64,000 nucleotides of DNA from Agathobacter sp. (lineage in GTDB: Bacteria; Bacillota; Clostridia; Lachnospirales; Lachnospiraceae): positions 80,582 to 144,581 of the forward strand of contig JAFQRZ010000018.1 in assembly GCA_017409825.1 (NCBI GenBank). The letters are read 5' to 3'. This document shows, in pieces, positions 26,937 through 34,256 of this stretch. A model generated the notes under the pieces. It searched no databases, was not told where the DNA came from, and saw nothing but the letters and a program-made list of their open reading frames with translations. The position numbers were made by a program, and so were the translations under genes. How positions within the stretch are numbered: position 1 is the stretch's first letter; each line of letters begins with the position of its first letter.

Positions 26937-28187
26937 CTATTTTCTTACTGCAAGTACTTCTTTTTCATATGCTAACACTTCATCCAGCCAGCTTTCGTCT
27001 GCAGCTACTCCACACTCTTCGCAATATTTTTCCCAAATATCGCCAAAAGGAAGCGTTTTCATTTCTTCCTGCATTACCATAAGTTTGGTCATGTTGCCTG
27101 CTTCCTGAAGCTCACGGAGCATATCATGTGGTGTAATAAGTGCTGATAAAAGAGCCTTCTGCCAGCTACGGAAGCCTACTGTCCAAGCAGAGATACGGTT
27201 GATGCTTGCATCAAAGTAGTCAAGTGCCATATAGGTTCTGTTTAAGCCGTCGCAACGAACGATTTCTTTTGCCATTTCCTTGGTTTCATCGTCGAAAAGG
27301 ACTACATGGTCACTGTCCCAACGGATTGGTCTGGTGATGTGAAGTGCGATTTCTGGGAAGAAGCAAAGTAATGCTGGAATCTTATCAGATACCACTTCTG
27401 TTGGATGATAGTGTCCATTATCCATGAGTGGGAGGCATCCTTCATGAGTTGCTGCAAAAGTAAGGGTAAATTCTGCACTTCCTGTGGTGTAAGCTTCTAC
27501 ACCGATACCAAACACCTTAGATTCTACACATGGTTTTACCAATGTTTTATCAAATGGAATAGAAAGAATTTCCTCGATAGATTCTTTATAACGCATACGT
27601 GGTCCCATGCGGTCTGCTGGGATATCCTTGTAACCATCTCCTGTCCAAATGTTCATAACACATGGAATACCTGTTTCTTTGGCAAAGTATTCTGAGATAC
27701 GTACACACGCCTGACCATGACGAATCCAGAAGTCTCTTGTTTCTTTATCTGGGCTAGAAAGTGTGAGCCCGTCTTTTACCTTGTCATGAGAGAAGAAAGT
27801 AGGATTAAAATCAATCCCCATATTTCTTTCTTTTGCAAATTCTACCCATTTTGCAAAGTGCTTTGGTTCTAAAGCATCACGATCTACGAATTCTCCTTCT
27901 TCAAAAATCGCATAACATGCATGAATGTTTAATTTCTTTTTACCTGGCATAAGGCTCATAGCCTTGTCCATATCTGCCATCAGTTCTTCTGGAGTACGTG
28001 CTTTTCCTGGGTAATCTCCTGTAGTTTGAATGCCACCTGTCAGTGGACCATCGTGGTCAAATCCGATGACGTCATCCCCCTGCCAGCAGTGAAGAGATAC
28101 TGGAATCTCTTTTAATTTTGCGATAGCTGCGTCTGTGTCTACGCCGTATTTTGCGTACTGTGCTTTTGCTAATTCATATCGTATCAT
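26937..28187 (-). CDS. rhaA: L-rhamnose isomerase
   Basis: Converts L-rhamnose to L-rhamnulose. 416 aa from MIRYELAKAQYAKYGVD, with AGGAG 8 bases upstream. RhaA hallmarks are SLHCWQGDDVIGFD, GGIQTTGDYPGKARTPEEL, KLNIHACYA and MDNGHYHPTE near residue 255. It lies between rhaB and rhaD. A 102-bp gap with a hairpin separates it from rhaB. Confidence 0.97.
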   Translation of the reverse strand: MIRYELAKAQYAKYGVDTDAAIAKLKEIPVSLHCWQGDDVIGFDHDGPLTGGIQTTGDYPGKARTPEELMADMDKAMSLMPGKKKLNIHACYAIFEEGEFVDRDALEPKHFAKWVEFAKERNMGIDFNPTFFSHDKVKDGLTLSSPDKETRDFWIRHGQACVRISEYFAKETGIPCVMNIWTGDGYKDIPADRMGPRMRYKESIEEILSIPFDKTLVKPCVESKVFGIGVEAYTTGSAEFTLTFAATHEGCLPLMDNGHYHPTEVVSDKIPALLCFFPEIALHITRPIRWDSDHVVLFDDETKEMAKEIVRCDGLNRTYMALDYFDASINRISAWTVGFRSWQKALLSALITPHDMLRELQEAGNMTKLMVMQEEMKTLPFGDIWEKYCEECGVAADESWLDEVLAYEKEVLAVRK

Positions 28188-28235
28188 TTGTTTTTCTCCT
28201 TTTATTTTTCTAAATTCTACGTAAGTGAAATATGT

Positions 28236-28278
28236 CATAGAACGGCTCGAGGCTCCGCTTAACCTCGCCTTATCTATG
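28236..28278. repeat. Palindromic hairpin in the rhaB-rhaA gap
   Basis: CATAGA (28236-28241) pairs with TCTATG (28273-28278), and inside it GGC-GAGG pairs with CCTC-GCC around a GC-rich loop. No T-run follows on the minus strand, so it is more likely an RNA stability or processing hairpin, or a dispersed palindrome, than a terminator. Confidence 0.45.
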
Positions 28279-28289
28279 CGTATTCATTT

Positions 28290-29696
28290 TTAATAAATCT
28301 TAATAGGAAATGACTCATAGATACGATTTCTCGCATCAGATAAGTCTTTTAATTCGCCTTCGGCTATCATCTGTGCAGACAGGTTTCCGATAGCAGTCGC
28401 TTCGGTAGGACCAGCATACACTGTCTTTCCTGTTGCTAAGGCTGTGAGCTGATTTAAATATTCTGCATTGGAGCCACCACCTACTATGTGAATACCATCA
28501 AACTTTTTGCCGGTCAGCTTTTCGATTTCTGCGATAGTTTTTCCATAGCATTTTGCTAAGCTGTTGTAAATCACGGCTGCTACTTCTGCAAGAGTTTCTG
28601 GAACGGGCTGACCAGATTCTTCGCAAGCCAGTTTTACTTCTTCTGTCATGTTTTTGGGTGCTAAGAACCTGTCGTCGTTTGCATCAACAATAGATGGAAT
28701 ATTTATTTTCGATGCCATTTCACAGATTTCTCCAAAGCTATAGCCTTCACCGATTTCTTTTTTCACGGACTGAATCATCCAAAGTCCCATGATGTTTTTA
28801 AGGTAGCGGAAGCGATAATCATAACCACCCTCGTTCGTCAAATTGCAAGCTTTACTTTCTGGACTGCAGTTTGCTTCCATAAGTTCTGTGCCCATAAGAG
28901 ACCATGTACCGGAGCTAATGTATAGAATATCCTTTTCGTCTCCCTCTTTCTTTACTGGCACTGCCATTACAGCTGAACCTGTATCGTGTGTCGCAGGAAC
29001 CACGACTTTACAGTCGAAGCCAACTTCACGCTGCACCTCTTCTGTCAAGCCACCAAGACAGGTCCCTGGTAACACGATCTTTTGAAAAAGATAAGGGGAG
29101 TAATTGAGGGTATTTATTAAATCAAAATCCCAATCCTTGGTAATTGGGCTAACTAGCTGTGTCGTAGTAGCATTGGTATACTCTGTCGCCTTCACTCCTG
29201 ATAAAAGGAAATGTAAATAGTCTGGCACCATAAGCATCGTCTTTGCTTTAACAAATTGCTCAGGTTTATTCATCTTCCATGCCATAAGCTGATAAATCGT
29301 ATTAAAAATCTGCTTCTGAATACCGGTTTTGGCATAGAGTTCAGCTTCTGGGATTGTCTCATATACCTTCTTATCCATACCCTGCGTTCCGCTATCACGA
29401 TAGCCAACTGCATTTCCGATTCGTTTGTCTTCTTCATCCAAAAGCACGATATCTACTGCCCATGTATCGATTCCTACACTTACTGGTATCTTTCCTGCTT
29501 CCTTACATTTTTTCATACCTACAAGGATTTCTTTAAAAAGTCCATCGATGTCCCAAGTTAGCTCTCCATCCTTTTCTACATTTCCATTTGGAAAGCGATG
29601 AATCTCTTCTAATACCATCTTTCCATTTTCGAAATGTCCTAGGATGTGACGGCCACTGGATGCACCGATGTCTACTGCTAAATAATATTTGTTCAT
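28290..29696 (-). CDS. rhaB: Rhamnulokinase
   Basis: Phosphorylates L-rhamnulose at O1. 468 aa, FGGY kinase: YLAVDIGASSGRHILG at the N-terminus, VGIDTWAVDIVLLDE near residue 73, ATHDTGSAVMAVP and YISSGTWSLMGTE in the middle, and IVGGGSNAEYLNQLTALATG near 405. AGGGGG precedes the start. First gene of rhaBAD. No rhamnose transporter or mutarotase gene is adjacent. Confidence 0.96.
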   Translation of the reverse strand: MNKYYLAVDIGASSGRHILGHFENGKMVLEEIHRFPNGNVEKDGELTWDIDGLFKEILVGMKKCKEAGKIPVSVGIDTWAVDIVLLDEEDKRIGNAVGYRDSGTQGMDKKVYETIPEAELYAKTGIQKQIFNTIYQLMAWKMNKPEQFVKAKTMLMVPDYLHFLLSGVKATEYTNATTTQLVSPITKDWDFDLINTLNYSPYLFQKIVLPGTCLGGLTEEVQREVGFDCKVVVPATHDTGSAVMAVPVKKEGDEKDILYISSGTWSLMGTELMEANCSPESKACNLTNEGGYDYRFRYLKNIMGLWMIQSVKKEIGEGYSFGEICEMASKINIPSIVDANDDRFLAPKNMTEEVKLACEESGQPVPETLAEVAAVIYNSLAKCYGKTIAEIEKLTGKKFDGIHIVGGGSNAEYLNQLTALATGKTVYAGPTEATAIGNLSAQMIAEGELKDLSDARNRIYESFPIKIY

Positions 29697-29744
29697 ATGT
29701 ATCCCCCTGATTGTTCACTATGTACATTGTACGAAAATGAATAC

Positions 29745-29783
29745 AATAAAAAAAGGACACCTTTTATTCAAAAAAGTGTCCTT
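29745..29783 (-). terminator. Terminator upstream of rhaB
   Basis: AAGGACAC (29753-29760) pairs with GTGTCCTT (29776-29783), with a run of seven T on the minus strand. It ends the small HTH gene just before the rhaB promoter region. Confidence 0.8.
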
Positions 29784-29799
29784 ATTCGCCATAGCAAGT

Positions 29800-30072
29800 T
29801 TATTTTTCTTCTTTCATTTTCATAATATTATCATAGTAACTCTTATATCTGTAACAAGTTCTTCGACTACATTCCGATTGTTCAATAATTTCTATCATTG
29901 ATAGTCCTTGTTCATATAATTCAACAAATGCTTCATAGGATTCTTGCCATTGTGCATTATTCTTCTTTCTTCCAGCATTCTTTTTCTTTTGCAACGCTTC
30001 TATCTCTTTATCTTTTTCATCTATTATTTGCTTTAATCTTTCTATTTCCCTTAATGCTTCTTCTAAATTCAT
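29800..30072 (-). CDS. Small coiled-coil plus helix-turn-helix protein, unknown role
   Basis: 90 aa. Residues 1-30 have a heptad-like charged pattern (EIERLKQIIDEKDKEIEALQ), a basic patch KKKNAGRKK follows, and residues about 45-80 resemble a resolvase-type helix-turn-helix (YEQGLSMIEIIEQSECSRRTCYRY). GAGG lies 9 bases before the ATG. It could be a DNA-binding regulator or a mobile-element remnant; I do not recognise a named family. A structured 97-nt element lies directly upstream. Confidence 0.6.
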   Translation of the reverse strand: MNLEEALREIERLKQIIDEKDKEIEALQKKKNAGRKKNNAQWQESYEAFVELYEQGLSMIEIIEQSECSRRTCYRYKSYYDNIMKMKEEK

Positions 30073-30123
30073 TTAAACTGCCTCTATATCTGCTATATAT
30101 CTTATTTCTCATATTAATAATAA

Positions 30124-30220
30124 AAGCATCATTATTTTGGATGGGCGGTGTATCCATCATCTCAGGTACTCTTTGCAGAGTGCGTCGGGAACCATTTCCG
30201 ACCTCAAAATAATCATGCTT
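30124..30220. repeat. Cloverleaf-like structured element
   Basis: Outer arms AAGCATCATTATTTTG (30124-30139) and CAAAATAATCATGCTT (30205-30220) pair with one mismatch. Inside are three small hairpins: GATGG/CCATC (from about 30140), ACTCT/AGAGT (about 30167-30180) and GTCGG/CCGAC (about 30184-30202). It contains no gene. It could be a non-coding RNA, a miniature element or a binding site. Confidence 0.6.
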
Positions 30221-30239
30221 ATACTAGCTTATGAAAGCA

Positions 30240-30264
30240 AAGAGGAACCCTTTCTGAGCTCCTC
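30240..30264. terminator. Hairpin downstream of the MazF-like gene, possible terminator
   Basis: AGAGGA/TCCTCT arms are followed on the minus strand by TTTGCTTTC. Weak T-run, so uncertain. Confidence 0.35.
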
Positions 30265-30325
30265 TCCTTTGAACTTAAAATATTATCCTCATCACATCAG
30301 AAAAGGACTTCTTTGTAATAACATA

Positions 30326-30973
30326 TTAACAATTAGGATTTTTACTGTCAATAGCTTTCTTCAATTTTTGGACATGCACTTTCAAAGAAACTTTATCATC
30401 GACGTTCAAAATCCTTCTCAATTCTGCCAATTCATCTTGAGCTTGGTTCCTTTCAGCCTTTATCTTTTCTATATATACTTCTCGATTTGCAAGTTTTCTT
30501 GAAACCGTAGCATAATATTTCATTACATCCACAGCTTTTGCGATTGCTTCATCTACCTTTTTCATTTCATCATTTGGCAAATCACAAACAAAATCTCCGA
30601 GTCGAGCTTTACTTACACATAAAACATTTGATGCATTGGCTTGTCCATCTAATATGATATTGCCCTTTGAATCAACCTGTGGACTAATACTTGCCACACA
30701 AGGTAATGTACTACTATCATGTGTTATTGGTATCACAATCGTATTTCCTGAATGCAAATTGCCAATATCATTCTGTAATATTATAGCCGGTCTCTCTTTA
30801 CTTATTTCACTACCAACCCCACATCCGAAATTACAACGATATACTTGTCCTCTTTTTACCATTCTTCGTCTTGCATTTGAGGACATCGCATCTAACTTTA
30901 GCTTGATTTTTAACCACTCTAACATTTTATCTATTTGTAAGGAATCAATATTTATATGTACACCTCCAATCAT
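30326..30973 (-). CDS. MazF/PemK-like endoribonuclease toxin with coiled-coil tail
   Basis: 215 aa. Start at the ATG at 30971-30973, with GAGG 9 bases upstream; a TTG one codon earlier is less likely. Residues about 38-150 match the PemK/MazF fold: KRGQVYRCNFG, SKERPAIILQND, SGNTIVIPITH and CVSKARLGDFV. Residues about 160-215 are a charged helical tail (EKIKAERNQAQDELAELRRI) not found in short MazF proteins. MazF cleaves mRNA at short sites, but no MazE-like antitoxin is evident next to it. A consensus promoter lies upstream at 31034-31062. Confidence 0.78.
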   Translation of the reverse strand: MIGGVHINIDSLQIDKMLEWLKIKLKLDAMSSNARRRMVKRGQVYRCNFGCGVGSEISKERPAIILQNDIGNLHSGNTIVIPITHDSSTLPCVASISPQVDSKGNIILDGQANASNVLCVSKARLGDFVCDLPNDEMKKVDEAIAKAVDVMKYYATVSRKLANREVYIEKIKAERNQAQDELAELRRILNVDDKVSLKVHVQKLKKAIDSKNPNC

Positions 30974-31024
30974 CAAATCATACCTCGGCCTTTATCTACT
31001 TAAAACCTCTTGTGCCATTTATTT

Positions 31025-31063
31025 ATTGACACAATTATAACAACATGCATTATATGTGTCAAT
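31025..31063 (-). promoter_or_regulatory. Consensus promoter overlapped by an inverted repeat
   Basis: On the minus strand TTGACA (31057-31062), a 17-bp spacer and TATAAT (31034-31039) form a textbook promoter for the MazF-like gene. The inverted repeat ATTGACACA (31025-31033) and TGTGTCAAT (31055-31063) covers the -35 and the start region. Because the repeat is symmetric, a second TTGACA faces the other way. Confidence 0.75.
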
Positions 31064-31076
31064 ATATTTTTTGCAC

Positions 31077-31114
31077 AAAAAGAACCTTTTGGTTTTCACT
31101 AAAAGATTCTTTTT
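31077..31114 (-). terminator. Terminator after the rha-side AraC gene
   Basis: AAAAAGAACCTTTT (31077-31090) pairs with AAAAGATTCTTTTT (31101-31114) with one mismatch, 2 bp after the AraC stop. Confidence 0.6.
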
Positions 31115-31115
31115 C

Positions 31116-32096
31116 TTATTTTCTATTCTCCACTCTATATTTTCTAGGCGTCATCCCAAACTGCTTTTGGAAGATACGATGAAAATAGCTGGTGTTGTCA
31201 TATCCCACCGCAAAACCAATATCCATGACATTCATATTGGTAGTGGTCAATAGATATGCTGCTTGATTAAGTCTCTTATTCTGCACTAAATCCGTATAGT
31301 TTTGTCCCGTACGTTTCTTAATCTCTTTCGATAACCAGCGCATATCATAATGAAGCTGACGTGCAAGACTATCCAAATCTCCGTCACGATAATGCTCCTC
31401 TATATAACTAAGCACATCCATCACAAGCTTTTGCTGTTTATCAGCTTCTGCCGTCTCCATTCGATCAATCTGATTCATAAGCTGTAGGAACAGAAGCCCC
31501 ATCGTTGCTTGCTGGATACTATGCTTATTTGGCTCTTTCCGGATGATAGTCCAAATAAGATTTTCTATCAAATTCTGAATTGGGAGCACATCTGCTACCT
31601 TGAAATGCAGATAGCCTGTATCTTCCTTCCCTCCTGTCAGACAATCAATTACAAAAGAACGCAATTGATTATTCTCTGCTTCCATCATAGTTAGTCCATA
31701 ATCAAAGAACTCTGGCAGAATGATAAAGTTTACTGCTACATCAGATTCCTCCGCTGGGTAAATCTCCTGCTTTGCAGACTGGCTGATAAATAAGAGCTCC
31801 CCTGCATGCAAAATCACATCATTTCCATTAATCACATGATGTGTACTTCCTTCGCACATATATACCACTTCGACAAAGTTGTGATTGTGAACTGGAAAAT
31901 GCACAAAACGTGTGTGGGTTCGAATCTGAATCAGCTTTCCGTCCTCAAGAAGTTTCGCCGCATCGATGTGTACAATATCCTCATTCTCAGATATATCCGA
32001 GCTATATATTTCTCTTTCTATATTGGTATTTCCACTACGCAGACGCTCCTCTTCGGGTGTGACCTGTCGTAGAATTTCAAGTAATTCGTGTGTCAT
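31116..32096 (-). CDS. AraC-family regulator with N-terminal cupin domain
   Basis: 326 aa. The cupin-like sensor (residues about 55-130) has VHFPVHNHNFVEVVYM and LHAGELLFISQSAKQEIYP. The C-terminal DNA-binding part has LDSLARQLHYDMRWLSKEI and MDIGFAVGYDNTSYFHRIFQ, ending in FGMTPRKYR. Proximity to rhaBAD makes a rhamnose role possible but unproven. Only 16 bp separate it from the HTH antitoxin gene with no terminator, so it may be the third gene of the toxin-antitoxin transcript. Confidence 0.85.
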   Translation of the reverse strand: MTHELLEILRQVTPEEERLRSGNTNIEREIYSSDISENEDIVHIDAAKLLEDGKLIQIRTHTRFVHFPVHNHNFVEVVYMCEGSTHHVINGNDVILHAGELLFISQSAKQEIYPAEESDVAVNFIILPEFFDYGLTMMEAENNQLRSFVIDCLTGGKEDTGYLHFKVADVLPIQNLIENLIWTIIRKEPNKHSIQQATMGLLFLQLMNQIDRMETAEADKQQKLVMDVLSYIEEHYRDGDLDSLARQLHYDMRWLSKEIKKRTGQNYTDLVQNKRLNQAAYLLTTTNMNVMDIGFAVGYDNTSYFHRIFQKQFGMTPRKYRVENRK

Positions 32097-32112
32097 GGTG
32101 TTGCCCCATTCA

Positions 32113-32766
32113 TTACAAATCTTTATTCGGTCTCTCTAATAAATCTTCGATATCGCAGCCTAATGCAACTGACAATTTATACAATGTATGCCCCTGCGCT
32201 TTATCAATGTTATTTTGTCTTTGCTCATACATCTGGATCGAGCGTAAACTAACCCCAGACTTCTTAGCTAATTCACTCTGGGACAAACCTGCGGCTTCAC
32301 GCACTTTTTTTAGTTTCGTCTCGCTCACTCTAGACTCCATCTTCCTATCCATTGCTTCATAGAAATGCTCAATGGACATCTCATGAAACGGATGGTACAT
32401 AGCCACAATTTCAGACATCTTTACCTTTTCAAATATGTCCTCAAAACGATAGCCACTATACCACTGATAATCCGCTATCGCCCAACCAGCCCAATATTCT
32501 GACGTCTTATCCATTGGCTGTGCTGCTTCGATTTCTAAATCCTTTTTATAAATCTTATCTATAATGCTACGTGTCAATTCTACGCCAGACATACCTCCAA
32601 CCACTGTTGGATTGCCTTTTTCAAACTGTTTTGCATAGCCTGACTTCATGAAAAGCTCTATCATCCAGTCCACATCATACTCACAATCATGTACTGCATA
32701 ATCAACCATCGTTCCAAGGCTTTTCTTTGCATCACTCAGATACAATTCGCTGTATGCGTGGGTCAT
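32113..32766 (-). CDS. HTH (XRE) protein, probable antitoxin of the DUF3990 pair
   Basis: 217 aa. The C-terminal residues about 148-210 form an XRE helix-turn-helix (LKKVREAAGLSQSELAKKSG, then SLRSIQMYEQRQ). The N-terminal 145 residues contain LSDAKKSLGTMVDYAVHDC and SEYWAGWAIADYQWYSGY, a domain I have seen next to DUF3990 genes, of unknown function. It overlaps the DUF3990 gene by 35 bp in another frame, with AGGAG upstream of its start. It likely neutralises the partner and represses the shared promoter. Confidence 0.75.
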   Translation of the reverse strand: MTHAYSELYLSDAKKSLGTMVDYAVHDCEYDVDWMIELFMKSGYAKQFEKGNPTVVGGMSGVELTRSIIDKIYKKDLEIEAAQPMDKTSEYWAGWAIADYQWYSGYRFEDIFEKVKMSEIVAMYHPFHEMSIEHFYEAMDRKMESRVSETKLKKVREAAGLSQSELAKKSGVSLRSIQMYEQRQNNIDKAQGHTLYKLSVALGCDIEDLLERPNKDL

Positions 32767-33430
32767 CGTTTCTCATCTCCTGTCTTATAATATCCAAAAC
32801 AAAAATATCATCTAGTACATCCTCTGTCTGTGCAATCTCATTTCGATAGGTCAACCTTGCGTTATTATCTCTTGAAAAAAACTTAGGATAGTATATTTTA
32901 CTTTCCGCCACAACTGAATCTATATATTTCAAATGTTCAAATGCTTTTTGCGAAACCAAAGCTACTTGCTCACCCAACTTTCCCAAGCGCAATGCTTTGT
33001 TTAAACTACTCAAGGGTAATGAATTACTTACAAATGCATCTGCGAAAGAAAAATAAGAATCATCAGCCCTATACCCTATGATTACATCATAATCTTCTAC
33101 ATTTATTCCGAAATATTCTATAATATAATCTCTTGCTTTCCTAGATAATGGTGTATCCAAAGAAAACACTCGATATTTCAGTAAAATTGCAATCCAATTT
33201 AAAATAGTATATCCATTACTACTTAAGCGAAGTACTCTTAAATCCTTTAAATCCAACTCATATACATTCGCAAATCCATCATGGTCGTTTTTGCACGCCC
33301 ATTCTTTTGCCAATTCTATATCCTCTGTACAATAAAATCCTTGACCATAATCATTATGTTTTTTCCCCAGTTCTATGGCTGGAGCATTTATTATCTTTTC
33401 CGAACCGTGATATATAGTTATTTTCCTCAT
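32732..33430 (-). CDS. DUF3990 protein, ADP-ribosyltransferase-like toxin
   Basis: 232 aa from MRKITIYHGSEKI, with GAGG 6 bases upstream; an ATG six codons earlier has no ribosome site. TIYHGSEKIINAPAIELGK and YGQGFYCTEDIELAKEWA match DUF3990, which is placed in the ADP-ribosyltransferase fold clan. The YHGS and YGQGFY segments parallel the NAD-binding R/H-Y positions of that fold. It is the first gene of a pair with the HTH protein, a typical toxin-antitoxin layout. The target molecule is unknown. Confidence 0.75.
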   Translation of the reverse strand: MRKITIYHGSEKIINAPAIELGKKHNDYGQGFYCTEDIELAKEWACKNDHDGFANVYELDLKDLRVLRLSSNGYTILNWIAILLKYRVFSLDTPLSRKARDYIIEYFGINVEDYDVIIGYRADDSYFSFADAFVSNSLPLSSLNKALRLGKLGEQVALVSQKAFEHLKYIDSVVAESKIYYPKFFSRDNNARLTYRNEIAQTEDVLDDIFVLDIIRQEMRNDDPRIQRIVSE

Positions 33431-33442
33431 CTGCGCCTCTTG

Positions 33443-33504
33443 TATCATTGTGATGATATAGTTGTTTTTAATTATACTATATCATTGCAATGATATAGTG
33501 TCAA
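33443..33504 (-). promoter_or_regulatory. Toxin-antitoxin promoter with palindromic operators
   Basis: Minus-strand TTGACA (33499-33504), a 17-bp spacer and TATAGT (33476-33481). A perfect 24-bp palindrome with core TATCATTGCAATGATA covers 33476-33499, filling the spacer. A second copy, TATCATTGTGATGATATA (33443-33460), matches 16 of 18 bases and lies 37 bp downstream. These are likely operators for the HTH antitoxin. Confidence 0.8.
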
Positions 33505-33512
33505 GTTTCTAT

Positions 33513-33552
33513 AAAAAAACACACTGCCTGCGTCTAGACAATGTGTTTTTAC
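33513..33552 (-). terminator. Terminator after the NifX-like gene
   Basis: AAAAACACA (33515-33523) pairs with TGTGTTTTT (33542-33550), with A/T runs on both sides, so it may act in both directions. Confidence 0.65.
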
Positions 33553-33566
33553 ATTTACTATTCTAA

Positions 33567-33968
33567 TTAGTGTCCACAAGTATGGCTACCACATCCATGA
33601 TCTCCGCAGGTATGACCTTCGCCGTGTTCATGGTCATGATGATTACATTTTACATCTGGATTGTAAGAAAGGTTGCCTGCTACTAATGCTTCTACTGCTG
33701 CATCTGCATCACCACTTACACCACCAAATAATTTGATACCAGCCTGTGCCAATGCCATCTGAGCACCTCCACCGATGCCGCCACAAATAAGTACGTCTAC
33801 CTGCTGTCCATAAAGGATACCTGCAAGTGCTCCATGTCCATTACCATTGGTGTCCATTACCTCAGATGATACGATTTTACCATCCTCTACATTATAGATT
33901 TTGAACTGTTCTGTGTGTCCAAAATGTTGAAAAATCTGTCCGTTTTCGTATGTTACTGCAATTTTCAT
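33567..33968 (-). CDS. NifX/NifB-type dinitrogenase cofactor-like protein with His/Cys-rich tail
   Basis: 133 aa. MKIAVTYENGQIFQHFGHTEQF, CGGIGGGAQMALAQAGIKLFGG and DADAAVEALVAG match the NifX/NifB iron-molybdenum cofactor-biosynthesis fold. The last 25 residues (HHDHEHGEGHTCGDHGCGSH) are rich in His and Cys, suggesting metal binding or storage. In gut clostridia such proteins occur without nitrogenase. GAGG precedes the start. It lies 42 bp downstream of the tRNA-Pro gene with no terminator between them. Confidence 0.82.
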   Translation of the reverse strand: MKIAVTYENGQIFQHFGHTEQFKIYNVEDGKIVSSEVMDTNGNGHGALAGILYGQQVDVLICGGIGGGAQMALAQAGIKLFGGVSGDADAAVEALVAGNLSYNPDVKCNHHDHEHGEGHTCGDHGCGSHTCGH

Positions 33969-34010
33969 TTCAATTACCTCTTTCTATAAAATGTTTTCAT
34001 AATAAAATTA

Positions 34011-34135
34011 TCGGCGTGACAGGATTCGAACGCGGTCTTCGCTCCGCTACGGTCGGTCCAAAACCGAGGTCCACTGGACCTCGTGGACCCTCTTCGTCCC
34101 GAACGAAGCGCTCTACCAAGCTGAGCCACACGCCG
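34011..34135 (-). tRNA. tRNA-Pro (CGG) with a 51-nt hairpin insertion, possibly a pseudogene
   Basis: Acceptor arms CGGCGTG/CACGCCG (7 bp), D-stem GCTC/GAGC, anticodon stem CTTCG/CGAAG with loop TTCGGGA (anticodon CGG), T-loop TTCGAAT and discriminator A are all present. Between the anticodon stem and the T-loop there are 61 nt instead of the normal 10. The extra DNA forms a 14-bp GC-rich hairpin (34055-34089). The T-stem 3' half CCTGT expects ACAGG, but CCGCG is present, leaving two mismatches. It may be inactive. A tRNA-Pro with anticodon TGG elsewhere could read the same codons. Confidence 0.75.
34055..34089. repeat. GC-rich palindrome inserted in the tRNA-Pro
   Basis: GGTCCA-AAAC-CGAGGTCC-ACT-GGACCTCG-TGGACC: an 8-bp inner stem plus a 6-bp outer stem. 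The adjacent CGCTCCGCTAC is also GC-rich. Its composition differs sharply from the surrounding AT-rich DNA. Confidence 0.7.
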
Positions 34136-34191
34136 AAAACATATACTACTACCTTAACACTTTTTGGGGAAAAGTCAAATTTATCTAATAG

Positions 34192-34219
34192 TTGTTTTTT
34201 CTGCCAAAACGTTTACAAT
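34192..34219 (+). promoter_or_regulatory. Putative promoter of the EamA gene
   Basis: TTGTTT (34192-34197), 16 bp, then TACAAT (34214-34219), about 38 bp before the start codon. Confidence 0.45.
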
Positions 34220-34256
34220 AGAGATATTACTATGAAATATATATCGAGGAAACTTT

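Noticed and set aside
29533-29760. Minus-strand open frame overlapping the rhaB start
   Set aside because: A frame-shifted reading of the rhaB 5' end and the upstream terminator; no ribosome site.
33567-33968. NifX-like protein as evidence of nitrogen fixation
   Set aside because: No nif structural genes in the window, and such stand-alone proteins are common in non-fixing clostridia.
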